From Schizochytrium sp. CCTCC M209059 (Eukaryota > Sar > Bigyra > Thraustochytrida > Thraustochytriidae): 64,000 nt of DNA. Below, in pieces: positions 40,161 through 49,991 of the stretch; position 1 is the first letter of the stretch, and every line of letters begins with the position of its first letter. Position numbers and translations under genes: made by a program. The notes below the pieces were generated by a model. That model was given only the letters and a program-made list of their open reading frames with translations. It was not told the DNA's origin and made no database searches. The DNA is taken from assembly GCA_000818945.1 (NCBI GenBank), contig KN805389.1:335677-399676 (forward strand). Direction: 5' to 3'.

Positions 40161-41196
40161 ATGTCAAAGTCTGGCAGCCAAAAGTGGATGGAGGGGCTCA
40201 CGGAGGCCGAGCTCCAGCGCCTGAGGAGTTTCCAGCTCTCGGGACGCATCAACGAGACCCTCATCGAAAGTAAGTGACTCAAGCACGCGGCGGTGCGAGC
40301 GCAGATACTAACACCGATGCGCCACCACCACGATTGGTGTCTCTTGCGTAGCTGTCGACTTTTGGACGGACCTTGCCTTTGTCGCCACGCTCTACATTTT
40401 TAGCAAGCCAGGCGACCCAGGCGATAGTTTTCTCGATGTCCTCGCTGAGACTGTGGCTGTCCCTGGTGAGGAGCCGCGCGATCTTGACTTCTTTTTTGCG
40501 CTCTTCGTCGTTGGTGCGCTTACGATGCTCCTCAATATCGTCCTGCGCATTGTCATTTTCCTCCAACAGTGCTTCAAATATCGTGCCTATATCAACACCC
40601 ACAAGGACTACTTCATGATCGCCTTTGCGCTCCCGATCATCATGGTCGAACCGCACAACGGTCTCTTGTACTTCTCGACAATTGTTAGAGACGAGGCGGA
40701 GCCGCTCTCCGAATACGAATACAACAAGCGTGAGGTCAAAATTAACACCTTCCTCCTCATGCTCGAGGATGTCCCCCAGGTATGTTACTTGCTCAACAGA
40801 CTCTTTTTTCTCCTTGCTCGGCTCCTCGATGACTCACGCCCATTCGTTTTTCCTTTGGAATCCTTTTTTCTGCGCACTCTCCGACGCAATCTATGGAGAT
40901 GCTTTCTTCTCGCTCACTGAGAAAAACACAGTTCATTGTGCAAATTCTCTTTTGGGCCCAAGTCGAGAAGGGAAGCCTCACAGTCACGTAAGTTTGTCTT
41001 CTCTTCAGAATGAAATCCCGTTCCTTTCGACTGACGGCCAACGTGATGGATCTGAGTGTAATGCAGCTGGTATCTGTCGACGGTGGTCTCCGTGCTCAAG
41101 CTGACCTCGGCAGGCGTGGGTATCCTCATTACCCTTTACCAGCTTCGTCAAGCCAAGGCCAAAGACGAAAAGTCTGCTTCCATCGCAGCTGCTTGA
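40161..41196 (+). CDS. Four-exon multi-pass membrane protein with Glu-Asp-Val-Pro-Gln motif
   Basis: Exons 40161-40269, 40352-40779, 40932-40987 and 41067-41196 join to 723 bases encoding 240 residues plus stop. All introns are GT-AG with GTAAGT or GTATGT donors. The start has ACCATG context. The N terminus is a cytosolic-type helix (about 1-35). Hydrophobic segments follow near 40-54, 75-100, 112-135, 168-195 and 200-220, giving four or five membrane passes, and the tail is Lys/Ala-rich. The motif Leu-Glu-Asp-Val-Pro-Gln sits at the exon 2/3 junction, continuing into Phe-Ile-Val-Gln after splicing, which supports the splice model. The motif recalls the acidic-Pro segment of XK-related membrane proteins, but I cannot assign a family, so the function is unknown. 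It is the most intron-rich gene in the window. Confidence 0.75.
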
Positions 41197-41342
41197 AATT
41201 CTTTTTTTACGTTTTCTTTCCATCTTTTTTTCTTCAAAAAGCTTCTCAAGTCACATACGGGTGGTCCCTTTGACTTTTCCCTTTTCCATGCCTCTTCTTA
41301 TGCTGCTGACTTGTGATTTTCAATCGTCACTTTTTACCCAAG

Positions 41343-41392
41343 TTCTTCTTCTTCTTGTTCTTCTTCTTGTTCTTCTTCTTGTTCTTCTTCTT
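41343..41392. repeat. 12-bp TTCTTCTTCTTG tandem repeat
   Basis: About four copies of a pyrimidine-rich 12-bp unit, just upstream of the truncated TPR fragment. Confidence 0.85.
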
Positions 41393-41455
41393 TAATGTTC
41401 TCCGTTGTGCAAGGGTAGTACCTCAGCGTGAGTCACAATTCCTTTTGGCTTCTGA

Positions 41456-41663
41456 TGTGGCAATCGCGCTCCACAACATCGCCAGTGTGTATGACGCACA
41501 AGGCCGCTACGAGGAGGCCTTGGCACACTACGAGAAAGCGCTGTCGATTAGAAAGTACAGTCTCGGCGACCGGCATCCCAATGTAGCGGCCACGCTCCAC
41601 AACTTACGCACCACTCGAGAGAGCATGCAAGCAAGAGCGTTTCTGTCTAAAAACAAATCCTAA
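41456..41663 (+). pseudogene. Truncated 3' end of the TIR-like/TPR gene
   Basis: The translation gives one and a half TPR units (Asn-Ile-Ala-Ser-Val-Tyr-Asp...Gly-Arg-Tyr-Glu-Glu-Ala-Leu) and the same C-terminal cap as the intact gene downstream, ending Lys-Asn-Lys-Ser-stop. There is no start codon in context, and the upstream sequence is a pyrimidine repeat, not the N-terminal domain. It is most likely a 5'-truncated duplicate. A use as an alternative last exon is not supported by any visible donor upstream. Its 3' flank is the A copy of the 480-bp direct repeat. Confidence 0.8.
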
Positions 41664-42063
41664 TAACCAAACCTTAACGGAGCTTCTTGGCACCTTACTC
41701 GAGTAGAAAACGACGACTCGCGAGTCAGCAAGCAGAGCGAAGGAGTTCGCAGCCAAATTCTGCCACTTTGAGAGCCATTCGCCCATCATTAATATGGCCG
41801 AGACCTGGAAATTTGCTCCTGGGCAAGGGACCGCCTATGAGTCAAGGCCGCAGAGACAGGCGCCCACCAACTCCGACTGCCCGTGCTCGCGGCCAAGTCA
41901 CCTCAGGCAAGCCCAACTGTCTCCCTGTCTCTCCCTTCCAATCCGCGCACTTCCTCGGCCAAGTTTGAGGCCACTTCAACCCCTCCATCTCGACCCTCGA
42001 GGACTTTTGGGCAGCCGGCCACGACTTCCCGGCCACCCGGATCGAGTGGAAAACGACGGGTCT
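41581..42063 (+). repeat. Direct repeat A (partner at 44829)
   Basis: About 480 bp, starting inside the last TPR codons and running through the 3' flank, recurs at 44829-45315 with few differences (offset about 3.25 kb). It includes a conserved downstream segment beginning with a Met-Ala-Glu-Thr-Trp-Lys-Phe-Ala-Pro-Gly reading. Confidence 0.9.
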
Positions 42064-42320
42064 GTAGTCCGCTTCGCCAAGCATCCAGTTGCCTCTAAAT
42101 TTGCTCCTAAGGCTTTTCGATGTCTCTAAATTTCGACTTTGTCCCGGATTTCCGACCCAGAGGCACGTGCTGGCTCGTTTCTGATGCACACTGCGCGGCA
42201 TCAAACTTGCAAGACTGCCGCCGGCGCCGCCGCATCCCGCTCGCCGACCGCGCACGCAAGCCCAACTCCAGCCCCGCTAACGCTCGTTGAACTTTCTCCC
42301 CCGAGGAGAAGAAGAAGAAG
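42064..42320. other. Spacer upstream of the TIR-like/TPR gene
   Basis: This 257-bp region between direct repeat A and the gene start presumably holds the promoter and leader, ending in a GAAGAAG-rich purine run just before the ATG. No element is recognised. Confidence 0.4.
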
Positions 42321-44911
42321 ATGAGAAAGGCTATCGCCAAGAGGTCCAGCGCCGCACGCGCCAGCATGCAGCGCGTCCGCCTGAGCTTTACGCGCAAGAC
42401 AGATGCTGACATTTTCTCCGAGAACGCGCGCAAGATCATCGACCCACGCAGCATCTCCCTGCGCGCCATCAAGGAGCTCCGCGACGAAGTGCTCAACGGA
42501 GTGGCCGCTCAAGGCGTCGAGCTGTACGTGGCCAAGCGTGATCTATCGGATAAAGTCAAACAAGGCGCCACCATTCAGGTCTTGCGCACCAAGGCCAATG
42601 GCAAGCTGCAAGGCCGCGTACCCTACGTCGGCGTGCCCATCACTTTTGAGCCCGGAAAGGACGCCGATCCCAAGCCCCGCCAAGACTGGAGCACGGAAGA
42701 TGTGGCTGAGCATGTCGTGCTCGCCTTGACCAAGAGCTTGCCCCAGGCGCAGCTATACCTCAGTCTGCTTGACGAAGAGGACATCGGCGCAGCCTTCCAA
42801 GGCACCTTTGTGAGCCAGGCGCGCAAGTGCCGCTTCCAGGATCTCGTTGCAGCGCTCGAGGACCATTTCGGGCAAGACGCCGACGCGGCCTTTGTTTGGC
42901 TCGACCTCTTTTGCGCGAACCAGCCTCTGCTGACCAGCGCAGATAAAGATTTGCCTCCCGACGTGATTGCTACACGGAACCAGTATCTCACGCACGGCTT
43001 GCACCGGGCCATTGGGCGATTCGGAAGCGCTGTCATTTTTTTCGATCGCTGGGATGTACCTGCACCTCTCCAGCGGGCCTGGTGCGTCTGGGAGATCATG
43101 GGTGCCATTGCGCAGGCGCAGAGCTTCGAGGTCGTTTTTGCGCCCGGACAAGAGCAGGCCTTTGTTGAAGTGCTGCTCAAAAGTGTTGATGACCTCGCCA
43201 AGATCCTGACTGACAACAACAACATGCGCAATGCACAGTGCTGGAAGGACGAAGACAAGCAGATGATTGACATGGCCGTCGAGGCGACTATAGACGGCGG
43301 ATACGTGACGCTGATCAAGGAGGTGAACCAGCGCGTGCACGCATGGCGACTGCAAATGGCGCGAAACGCAGTATTGGAAACTCGGAATGGTAGTGAAGAT
43401 CAAAACAAGCTTGCCGACATTCTTCATTGCACGGCTAGACTCTTGATTCGTCAGAGCAATTATGATGAAGCATTGCAGATGCTGGAGGAAACGCTATCAA
43501 TTCGCAAGGAAAGTCTCGGCGACCGGCATCTCGACGTGGCGACCACGCTCAACGGCATCGCCTTCGTGTATAAAGAACAAGGCTGCTACGAGGAGGCCTT
43601 GACGTACCACGAGGAAGCGCTGTCGATTTACAAGGAAAGTCTTGGCGACCGGCATCGTGATGTGGCGATATTGGTCAACAACATCGCTGTTGTGTATGAC
43701 TTACAAGGCCGCTACAAGGAGGCCTTGGCGTACTACGAGGAAGCGCTGTCGATTAGTAAGGAAAGTCTTGGCGACCGGCATCCTGATGTGGCGATCGAGC
43801 TCAACAACATCGCCAGTGTGTATGACTTACAAGGCCGCTACGAGGAGGCCTTGGCGTACTACGAGGAAGCGCTGTCGATTTGGAAGGAGAGTNNNNNNNN
43901 NNNNNNNNNNNNNNNNNNNNNNNNNNNNNNNNNNNNNNNNNNNNNNNNNNNNNNNNNNNNNNNNNNNNNNNNNNNNNNNNNNNNNNNNNNNNNNNNNNNN
44001 NNNNNNNNNNNNNNNNNNNNNNNNNNNNNNNNNNNNNNNNNNNNNNNNNNNNNNNNNNNNNNNNNNNNNNNNNNNNNNNNNNNNNNNNNNNNNNNNNNNN
44101 NNNNNNNNNNNNNNNNNNNNNNNNNAAGGAGAGTCTCGGCGACCGGCATCCCGATGTGGCGACCACGCTCAACGGCATCGCCTCGGTGTATGACTTACAA
44201 GGCCGCTACGAGGAGGCCTTGGTGTACTACGAGGAAGCGATGTCGATTCGCAAGGAAAGTCTCGGCGACCGGCATCCCGATATGGCGACCACGCTCAATG
44301 GCATCGCCTCGGTGTATGACTCACAAGGCCGCTACGAGGAGGCCTTGGTGTACTACGAGGAAGCGATGTCGATTCGCAAGGAAAGTCTCGGCGACCGGCA
44401 TCCCGATATGGCGACCACGCTCAATGGCATCGCCTCGGTGTATGACTCACAAGGCCGCTACGAGGAGGCCTTGGTGTACTACGAGGAAGCGATGTCGATT
44501 CGCAAGGAAAGTCTCGGCGACCGGCATCCCGATATGGCGACCACGCTCAATGGCATCGCCTCGGTGTATGACTCACAAGGCCGCTACGGGGAGGCCTTGG
44601 TGTACTACGAGGAAGCGCTGTCGATTCGCAAGGAGAGTCTCGGCGACCGGCATCCCGATGTAGCGGCCACGCTCAACGGCATCGCCTCGGTGTATGACTC
44701 ACAAGGCCGCTACGAGGAGGCCTTGGTGTACTACGAGGAAGCGCTGTCGATTCGCAAGGAGAGTCTCGGCGACCGGCATCCCGATGTAGCGGCCACGCTC
44801 AACGGCATCGCCAATGCGTATAAAGCAAATGTAGCGGCCACGCTCCACAACATGCAGACCACTCGAGAGAGCATGCAAGCAAGAGCGTTTCTGACTAAAA
44901 ACAAATCCTAA
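42321..44911 (+). CDS. TIR-like domain plus kinesin-light-chain TPR repeat protein
   Basis: About 866 residues if the gap holds whole repeats. The start is an ATG after a purine run (A at -3). The N terminus is basic. Residues about 145-270 contain Phe-Val-Trp-Leu-Asp-Leu-Phe-Cys-Ala-Asn-Gln (191-201) and, after a predicted strand (Ser-Ala-Val-Ile-Phe-Phe-Asp), Arg-Ala-Trp-Cys-Val-Trp-Glu (252-258). This order resembles a TIR-type fold, whose later part ends in Trp-Cys-x-x-Glu. From residue 396 come 42-residue units (Lys-Glu-Ser-Leu-Gly-Asp-Arg-His-Pro-Asp-Val-Ala) of the kinesin light chain/TPR_12 type: three complete units and the start of a fourth before the gap, and five complete plus a partial unit after it. 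A short basic cap ends the protein. The frame does not carry through the 233-N gap as drawn. A sensor/adaptor role is only inferred from architecture. Confidence 0.75.
43506..44755 (+). repeat. 126-bp in-frame tandem TPR repeats
   Basis: Units start at 43506, 43632, 43758, 43884, then after the gap at 44126, 44252, 44378, 44504 and 44630. A partial unit begins at 44756. The units at 44252, 44378 and 44504 are almost identical in DNA, indicating very recent expansion, while the units before the gap are more diverged. Confidence 0.92.
43893..44125. other. Assembly gap (233 N)
   Basis: The gap lies in the middle of the tandem TPR array. It begins and ends at the same position of the 126-bp unit give or take a few codons. 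Restoring the frame and repeat phase requires a true gap of 117, 243 or 369 bases (one, two or three units); 233 fits none of these. Confidence 0.95.
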
Positions 44912-45315
44912 TAACCAAACCTAACCGGAGCTTCTTGGCACCTTACTCGAGTGGAATATGACGACCCGCGAGTCAGCAAGCAGAGCGAAGGAGTCTGCAG
45001 CCAAATTCTGCCACTGTGAGGCCCATTCGCCCATCATTAATATGGCCGAGACCTGGAAATTTGCTCCTGGGCGAGGGACCGCCTATGAGTCAAGGCAGCA
45101 GAGACAGGCGCCTACCAACTCCGACTGCCCGTGCTCGCGGCCAAGTCACCTCAGGCATGCCCAACAATCTCCCTGCCTCTGCCTCCCAATCCGCGCACTT
45201 CCTCGGCCAAGTTTGAGGCCACTTCAACCCCTCCATCTCGACCCTCGAGGACTTTTGGGCAGCCGGCCCCGACTTCCCGGCCACCCCGATCGATCGAGTG
45301 GAAAACGACGAGTCT
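44829..45315 (+). repeat. Direct repeat B (partner at 41581)
   Basis: This is the second copy of the ~480-bp repeat, running from the last codons of the TPR gene through its 3' flank to about 300 bp before the UTP13 start. It differs from copy A by scattered substitutions and small indels. Confidence 0.9.
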
Positions 45316-45621
45316 CGCGTCAACAGCTGAGCTGAGCAGAGCAAAGTAGATCGCGGCCAAGTCAGGGTTGCCGCCTCCCCGAGATGCGCTCTCGCCTTGC
45401 CGGGGAACGTGGGGAACCCGATGGCTGGCTGGGCCCGGAGACCCAGAGCGCACACCACGAGCGAGTAAGCAAGCAAGCAAGCAAGCAGAGCGAGCAAGCA
45501 AGCAAGCAAGCAAGCAGGGCTCGGCTGGCTGGCTGGTGGCGGGCCTGGGCGCACAGACCATCCCTGGGCGGCGCAAGGCCTGCGCGCGGGCGAGAGGCAG
45601 AGAGGCAAAGGCGCGGCGACG
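44912..45621. other. Intergenic region TPR gene / UTP13
   Basis: The first 400 bp are direct repeat B. A GCAA microsatellite follows at 45467-45516, then a GC-rich leader before UTP13. No additional gene is seen. Confidence 0.5.
45467..45516. repeat. GCAA tetranucleotide microsatellite
   Basis: An interrupted array of about eleven GCAA units, roughly 110 bp before the UTP13 start codon. Confidence 0.85.
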
Positions 45622-48399
45622 ATGGAGGGCGCGGAGACCGCGAGCGAGGAGGCCACCTGGCGCGTGCGCGCCAGCCACGATGGCGTGTACACGGGCGGCA
45701 AGCTGGCCTTCTCGCCGGATGGCGTCTGGTTCGCCAGCATGTACGAGAACAACGTCTCGTGCGTAGAGGCCGCCACCGGCCGCCTCCTCTTTCGCGTGCA
45801 GCGCGAACCGGACACCGAGGAAGAGGCAGAGCTCGCCGAGAGGTTCACCACATTCTGTCTCCACCCAGACGGCCAGGAAATCGTCACCGCGAGCGACAAT
45901 CAGCTCATTCGCTGCTGGAGCCTGCGCGAACCCCTCGAGGAGGCTCTCGGCGCCGTCAAGGCCAGCATCGGCGGAGAACAAGGCCAAGATGAGAATGCGG
46001 GCGCCCAAGACTCCAAACGACACGCCTTTGCCATGGCCAAGTCCTCGCGTCCGGAAATGCTCAAATCATGGAAGGGCCATCTTGGACCCATCACCTGTGC
46101 TGACTTCCACGCCCAAGGCGACCTGTTCGCAACGGGCAGTAGCGACCGCACCGTCAAGGTCTGGAGCATGTCTGGCGGCTACTGCACGCACAACTTTAGG
46201 GCACATAGCGCCGTCATTACTTTTGTGGGCTTTCATCCTCGTGGGGCCGACCTGCGCCTTGCCTCCGGCGACAGCTCGGGCGTGGCTCACGTATGGGACC
46301 TCATGGCCCAGACCGATGCCTCTGAAGGCGAAGGCGCGCATCTTGCTCTCAGTAATCACTTTAGCGCCATCAGCACTGTGCGTTTCTCGGCAGATGGACG
46401 CTTCGTATTCACGGCAAGTCGTGATAAAGTCCTTTGCGTCTGGAACAAGGCGGGCAAGCTCGTGAAAAGTCTCGCGGTTCTCGAGCCAATCGAAGGCATG
46501 GTCGTTGTTCCGATCGACGCCACGAGCATGGCAACCATTGCCAACGACGACGGCGTTGCATCTGCTCTTGCCAACGGCAAAAAACATTCCAAGGCTGGCA
46601 AACATCGCGCCACGCAACAGACTGTACGTTACGCCATTGCCATTGCCGGCAGCAAAGGTATCGTTCGCTTGTACTGCTTCACGCCTGCACAAGAGGGAAA
46701 AGAAGCATCGCTTACGATGTTCGCGACCGAAGGTCATGTATCGGTACCAAACGGCCTCACGGGCCTCTTTCTCCGTCGTAGCGCGGACGCCCTTGACTTG
46801 GTCGCCACCACCTTTGACAATCTCATCATTTACCTAGACCCCAAAACCTTGCAGCGCGGCCGCCAACTCATTGGATTCAACGATGAAATCCTTGATCTCA
46901 AAGCTTTGCCCGGCCGCCGCGTGGTCATGGCCACCAACGCGGACTACGCCGCCTTGGTAAATCTCGATACCTTTGACAGCATGCTGCTCACAGGCCACAA
47001 GGCCGCTGTGCTTTCCGTTGATGTCTCTCCGGCCCATGGCTACATTGTGACGGGCTCCAAAGACAACTCTATTCGTGTCTTTAACGCACGCACGGGAGCC
47101 TGTATTGCTGTTGGCGAGGGACACACGGAAGCTGTGGCTTCTGTTCGCTTCCTGCAGCTCGACGAGCAAGTCTTGGCGCGCCTTGAGGACCAGGAGAAGG
47201 ATGCTCTTCCTCAGGCCGCCGCCAAGCGCCAGCGCCCCTCGGATGCCGCAGATGCTGGCATGCACAAGCTATCGCCCCCCGTCATTGTCTCTGGCGGCGC
47301 GGACAAGAGTCTCAAACTCTGGGCAATGGAGACGCGCCGACTGGCGCAGGCACTCGTTTGTAAGCATACTGAGATTGCCCACGACAAGGCCATCAACGCT
47401 CTTGCGACGAGCCCCAATAAGGCTCTCGTGGCCACAGGTTCTCAGGATCGTCTCATTAAACTCTGGAATGTCGACGACTTTGGCTTGCGCGCCACTCTGC
47501 GCGGCCATAAACGTGGCATTTGGGACCTAGCCTTTTCTCCCGTGGAGCGATGTCTCGCGTCTGCTTCTGCCGACAAGACGATTCGCATTTGGAGCATTGG
47601 CGAAATGGCCTGTCTTTCCGTTCTCGAAGGCCACGCTACCTCGGTTCTTCGCGTTCAGTACCTGGCCGGCGGCCAGCATCTTGCGTCTGCGGCATCCAAC
47701 GGCGTGCTCAAGGTATGGGCCTTGCGCAAGGGAGAGTGCACGGGAACCATGGAACATCACGACGACAAAGTTTGGGCTCTTACGGCTCTTTCTCCCGAAG
47801 ACAGTGCCGCCATCAAGGACAACGACACCGCCAGCGTCGTCGCGGACGATACACGCCCCCCTCAAACCTCCGAGCTTGTGTCGGGTGGTTCCGATTCCCG
47901 CCTTGTCCTTTGGCAGGATTTCTCGGAGCAATTGGCAAAAGAGTCTCTTGCTCGCGACGAAGAAAAGCTTCTCAAGGAGCAAGAACTCTTTGCGAGCTTG
48001 CGAAGCAGAGACTATCTCCGCGCCGCCTTGCGTGCGCTCGAGTTAAATCGTCCACACCAGCTCAGAACCACCTTGGAAACGATGCTTACCACGGCCAAGT
48101 CAAACGAGGACCCCATGTCTGTGGCGAGCTTTGTTCGAACGCTTACTCGCCCGCAGCTTTTCAAGTGCTGGGAGCTTGCCCGCGATTGGAATATGTACGC
48201 GCGCAACGCGACGGTGGCGCATGCTTTGCTCGAAGCACTTCTCGCCGTCGAGATCCCTCTCGCCTCGAGCGCCAAGGCACAGGCCATTCTTGACCCAACG
48301 CTCGCCTACAGCGAACGTCACTTTCAGCGTCTCGACCGTCTGGCCAAGGACTCGTACCTGCTTGATCACGCGCTTTCTTGTATGGATCATCTCGACTGA
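45622..48399 (+). CDS. UTP13: U3 small nucleolar RNP WD40 protein UTP13 (TBL3 homologue)
   Basis: A 925-residue intronless protein with an ATG in ACGATGG context. WD40 repeats fill residues about 15-770 (for example His-Leu-Gly-Pro-Ile...Thr-Val-Lys-Val-Trp-Ser, and Gly-His-Lys-Arg-Gly-Ile-Trp-Asp-Leu-Ala-Phe-Ser-Pro), enough for two propellers. A helical C-terminal domain at about 785-922 (Tyr-Leu-Arg-Ala-Ala-Leu...Arg-Pro-Gln-Leu-Phe-Lys-Cys, Leu-Leu-Asp-His-Ala-Leu-Ser) matches the Utp13 domain. UTP13 belongs to the UTP-B subcomplex of the 90S small-subunit processome, which binds the U3 snoRNP region and is needed for early 18S rRNA processing in the nucleolus. Insertions with low complexity (near 120-135 and 525-545) are lineage-specific. 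Length is slightly above the yeast and human proteins, and nothing looks broken. Confidence 0.93.
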   Translation: MEGAETASEEATWRVRASHDGVYTGGKLAFSPDGVWFASMYENNVSCVEAATGRLLFRVQREPDTEEEAELAERFTTFCLHPDGQEIVTASDNQLIRCWSLREPLEEALGAVKASIGGEQGQDENAGAQDSKRHAFAMAKSSRPEMLKSWKGHLGPITCADFHAQGDLFATGSSDRTVKVWSMSGGYCTHNFRAHSAVITFVGFHPRGADLRLASGDSSGVAHVWDLMAQTDASEGEGAHLALSNHFSAISTVRFSADGRFVFTASRDKVLCVWNKAGKLVKSLAVLEPIEGMVVVPIDATSMATIANDDGVASALANGKKHSKAGKHRATQQTVRYAIAIAGSKGIVRLYCFTPAQEGKEASLTMFATEGHVSVPNGLTGLFLRRSADALDLVATTFDNLIIYLDPKTLQRGRQLIGFNDEILDLKALPGRRVVMATNADYAALVNLDTFDSMLLTGHKAAVLSVDVSPAHGYIVTGSKDNSIRVFNARTGACIAVGEGHTEAVASVRFLQLDEQVLARLEDQEKDALPQAAAKRQRPSDAADAGMHKLSPPVIVSGGADKSLKLWAMETRRLAQALVCKHTEIAHDKAINALATSPNKALVATGSQDRLIKLWNVDDFGLRATLRGHKRGIWDLAFSPVERCLASASADKTIRIWSIGEMACLSVLEGHATSVLRVQYLAGGQHLASAASNGVLKVWALRKGECTGTMEHHDDKVWALTALSPEDSAAIKDNDTASVVADDTRPPQTSELVSGGSDSRLVLWQDFSEQLAKESLARDEEKLLKEQELFASLRSRDYLRAALRALELNRPHQLRTTLETMLTTAKSNEDPMSVASFVRTLTRPQLFKCWELARDWNMYARNATVAHALLEALLAVEIPLASSAKAQAILDPTLAYSERHFQRLDRLAKDSYLLDHALSCMDHLD

Positions 48400-48746
48400 G
48401 CGGTCGCAAAAGCTTCAAGTTGGCAGACAATGATAGCATTATATGTAGATTGGAAAGTTGCAAGACGCGCGTATCTTTTGCTTTGACAGAGACGGACTTT
48501 CTTTCTTTCTCTTGGGACGCTGCAAGTGATCTTTTTCTTTTTCCTTCTCTCCGAGACCTCGGGAGTATCCGCAAATTTCTTACCCGCAAACTTATGCGGT
48601 TGCACGCGGCTGGGCTCAAATAGTCACAAAGATAACTTGCGAAGTGTACTACAGAGCTGACGGTTGTACGGTATTATCATGAATGTCACGGTGAGGGCCA
48701 ACTTTCTTTTTCTTCCTTTTACCATTTCATTTCTTCATCTTCTTTT
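48400..48746. other. Convergent intergenic region UTP13 / Q-rich gene
   Basis: A 350-bp, relatively AT-rich spacer between two converging 3' ends, presumably both 3' UTRs. Nothing else is seen. Confidence 0.5.
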
Positions 48747-49795
48747 TTACAGTTGCAGTGCCGTTGTAGGCTCCAAATCCTCATACTGGCGAAAGTCGGT
48801 GGCATCGTCGTCGTCGTCGTCATCAAGCTCACCATAATTGTCTTGGCCATCGTCCTCATCATATCCATACACATTACCGTCACTTTTCTCGCAGCCAAGA
48901 GCATTTGAGTGATGCTCTTGGTGATATACTGCTTCTGTTCCATGCGCATAGTCTTCAAACTGCTCGCTGTGACCTGACAATCGGCTTCCAGGAGCCGCAC
49001 CACTGCCATAGTCTGCTTCATACTCGCGCGTTCCCGGCGCGCCCTCGCGCCGGTAGACGAGCTCATTGTAGTGAACTTGTTCCGCAGATGCTTCTTGTAA
49101 GCTTTGCAAACGGCGATCCTCCTCGTACGAGTCATAATGCTCGAGGACGGGACCAGGATAGTAAAAAGAAGAAGGTCCATTCGCTTGGGCAGTCACGCTG
49201 TCTGCATCATCGGGTATTGCGGTTCCCGCACCTGTATTGGTGAAAAATTGTTGCATGTACGCCACTTGGCCCCGTAGCGTGTGATTATCTGCTTCAAGGG
49301 ACATGGCATACTCTTGCAGAACGTCGAATTGGGCATGCTGCCCCGCAATTTCTTGCTTGAGATACGTAAAATTTACTCGAAGTTTCATGAGAGCGACTTT
49401 GAGTCGCTCGTTTTGCATTTCCAGGCTCTTCATACGCTCGCTTTGGGCGGCCTCAATAGCTTCGGCTTGTGACTGCTGCGCGTAGGCAAGCTCTCGAATT
49501 CGCACGGCGTCAAAGAGCTCCTCGACCGGTGATGCGCCCCTTGCTCGAGACACGGCAGCCTTTGCGTTCGCGATCGCTTCCGCATCGAGCTCAGCATCAT
49601 CGTCCGTCTGACTCTCTGACTCACGAAGCCTCGCGTTGGCCATGTTGGCCGGCCCAGCATATCCGGGGAGAATAGCTTTGGCCCATGAGTGTTGCATGCC
49701 CACGAATGAATACGGAAAGCCTCCGCTCGAGGGAAGTGCCTGAGCATACGGCTGCTGCTGCTGCTGTTGCTGCATAGAGCCTGAAAATGGTTGTC

Positions 49796-49833
<38 letters not shown>

Positions 49834-49991
49834 TGCTGCTGCATCTGTAGCGGTTGTTGACCTAGACCATAAGGCCCCAGCTGAGGCGAGACGGTACCCA
49901 GGGACGCAAAGTGACCTGATGATCCTGACGTGTTTTGCCCGACCAAGCTCTCTGCATAGATGTTCGACGCTGCGCCAGAACCGGGCTGCAT
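48747..49991 (-). CDS. Gln-rich, coiled-coil protein of unknown function
   Basis: This gene encodes 414 residues with an ATG at 49991. The N-terminal third is Gly/Ser/Gln-rich with a long poly-Gln tract encoded mostly by CAG (about residues 50-66) and a second Gln run near 75-80. A leucine-rich amphipathic helix at about residues 165-250 (Leu-Glu-Met-Gln-Asn-Glu-Arg-Leu, Leu-Lys-Gln-Glu-Ile, Leu-Gln-Glu-Tyr-Ala) predicts a coiled coil that could mediate dimerisation. The C-terminal third is Tyr/Asp/Glu-rich, with a run of Asp just before the end. No DNA-binding or enzymatic domain is recognised. Poly-Gln plus coiled coil plus acidic tail is common in nuclear co-regulators, but I do not assign a function. 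Confidence 0.65.

Noticed and set aside
43880..44911. A separate second TPR gene starting at the assembly gap
   Set aside because: The apparent start is created by the N run; repeat phase shows that it is the continuation of the gene beginning at 42321.
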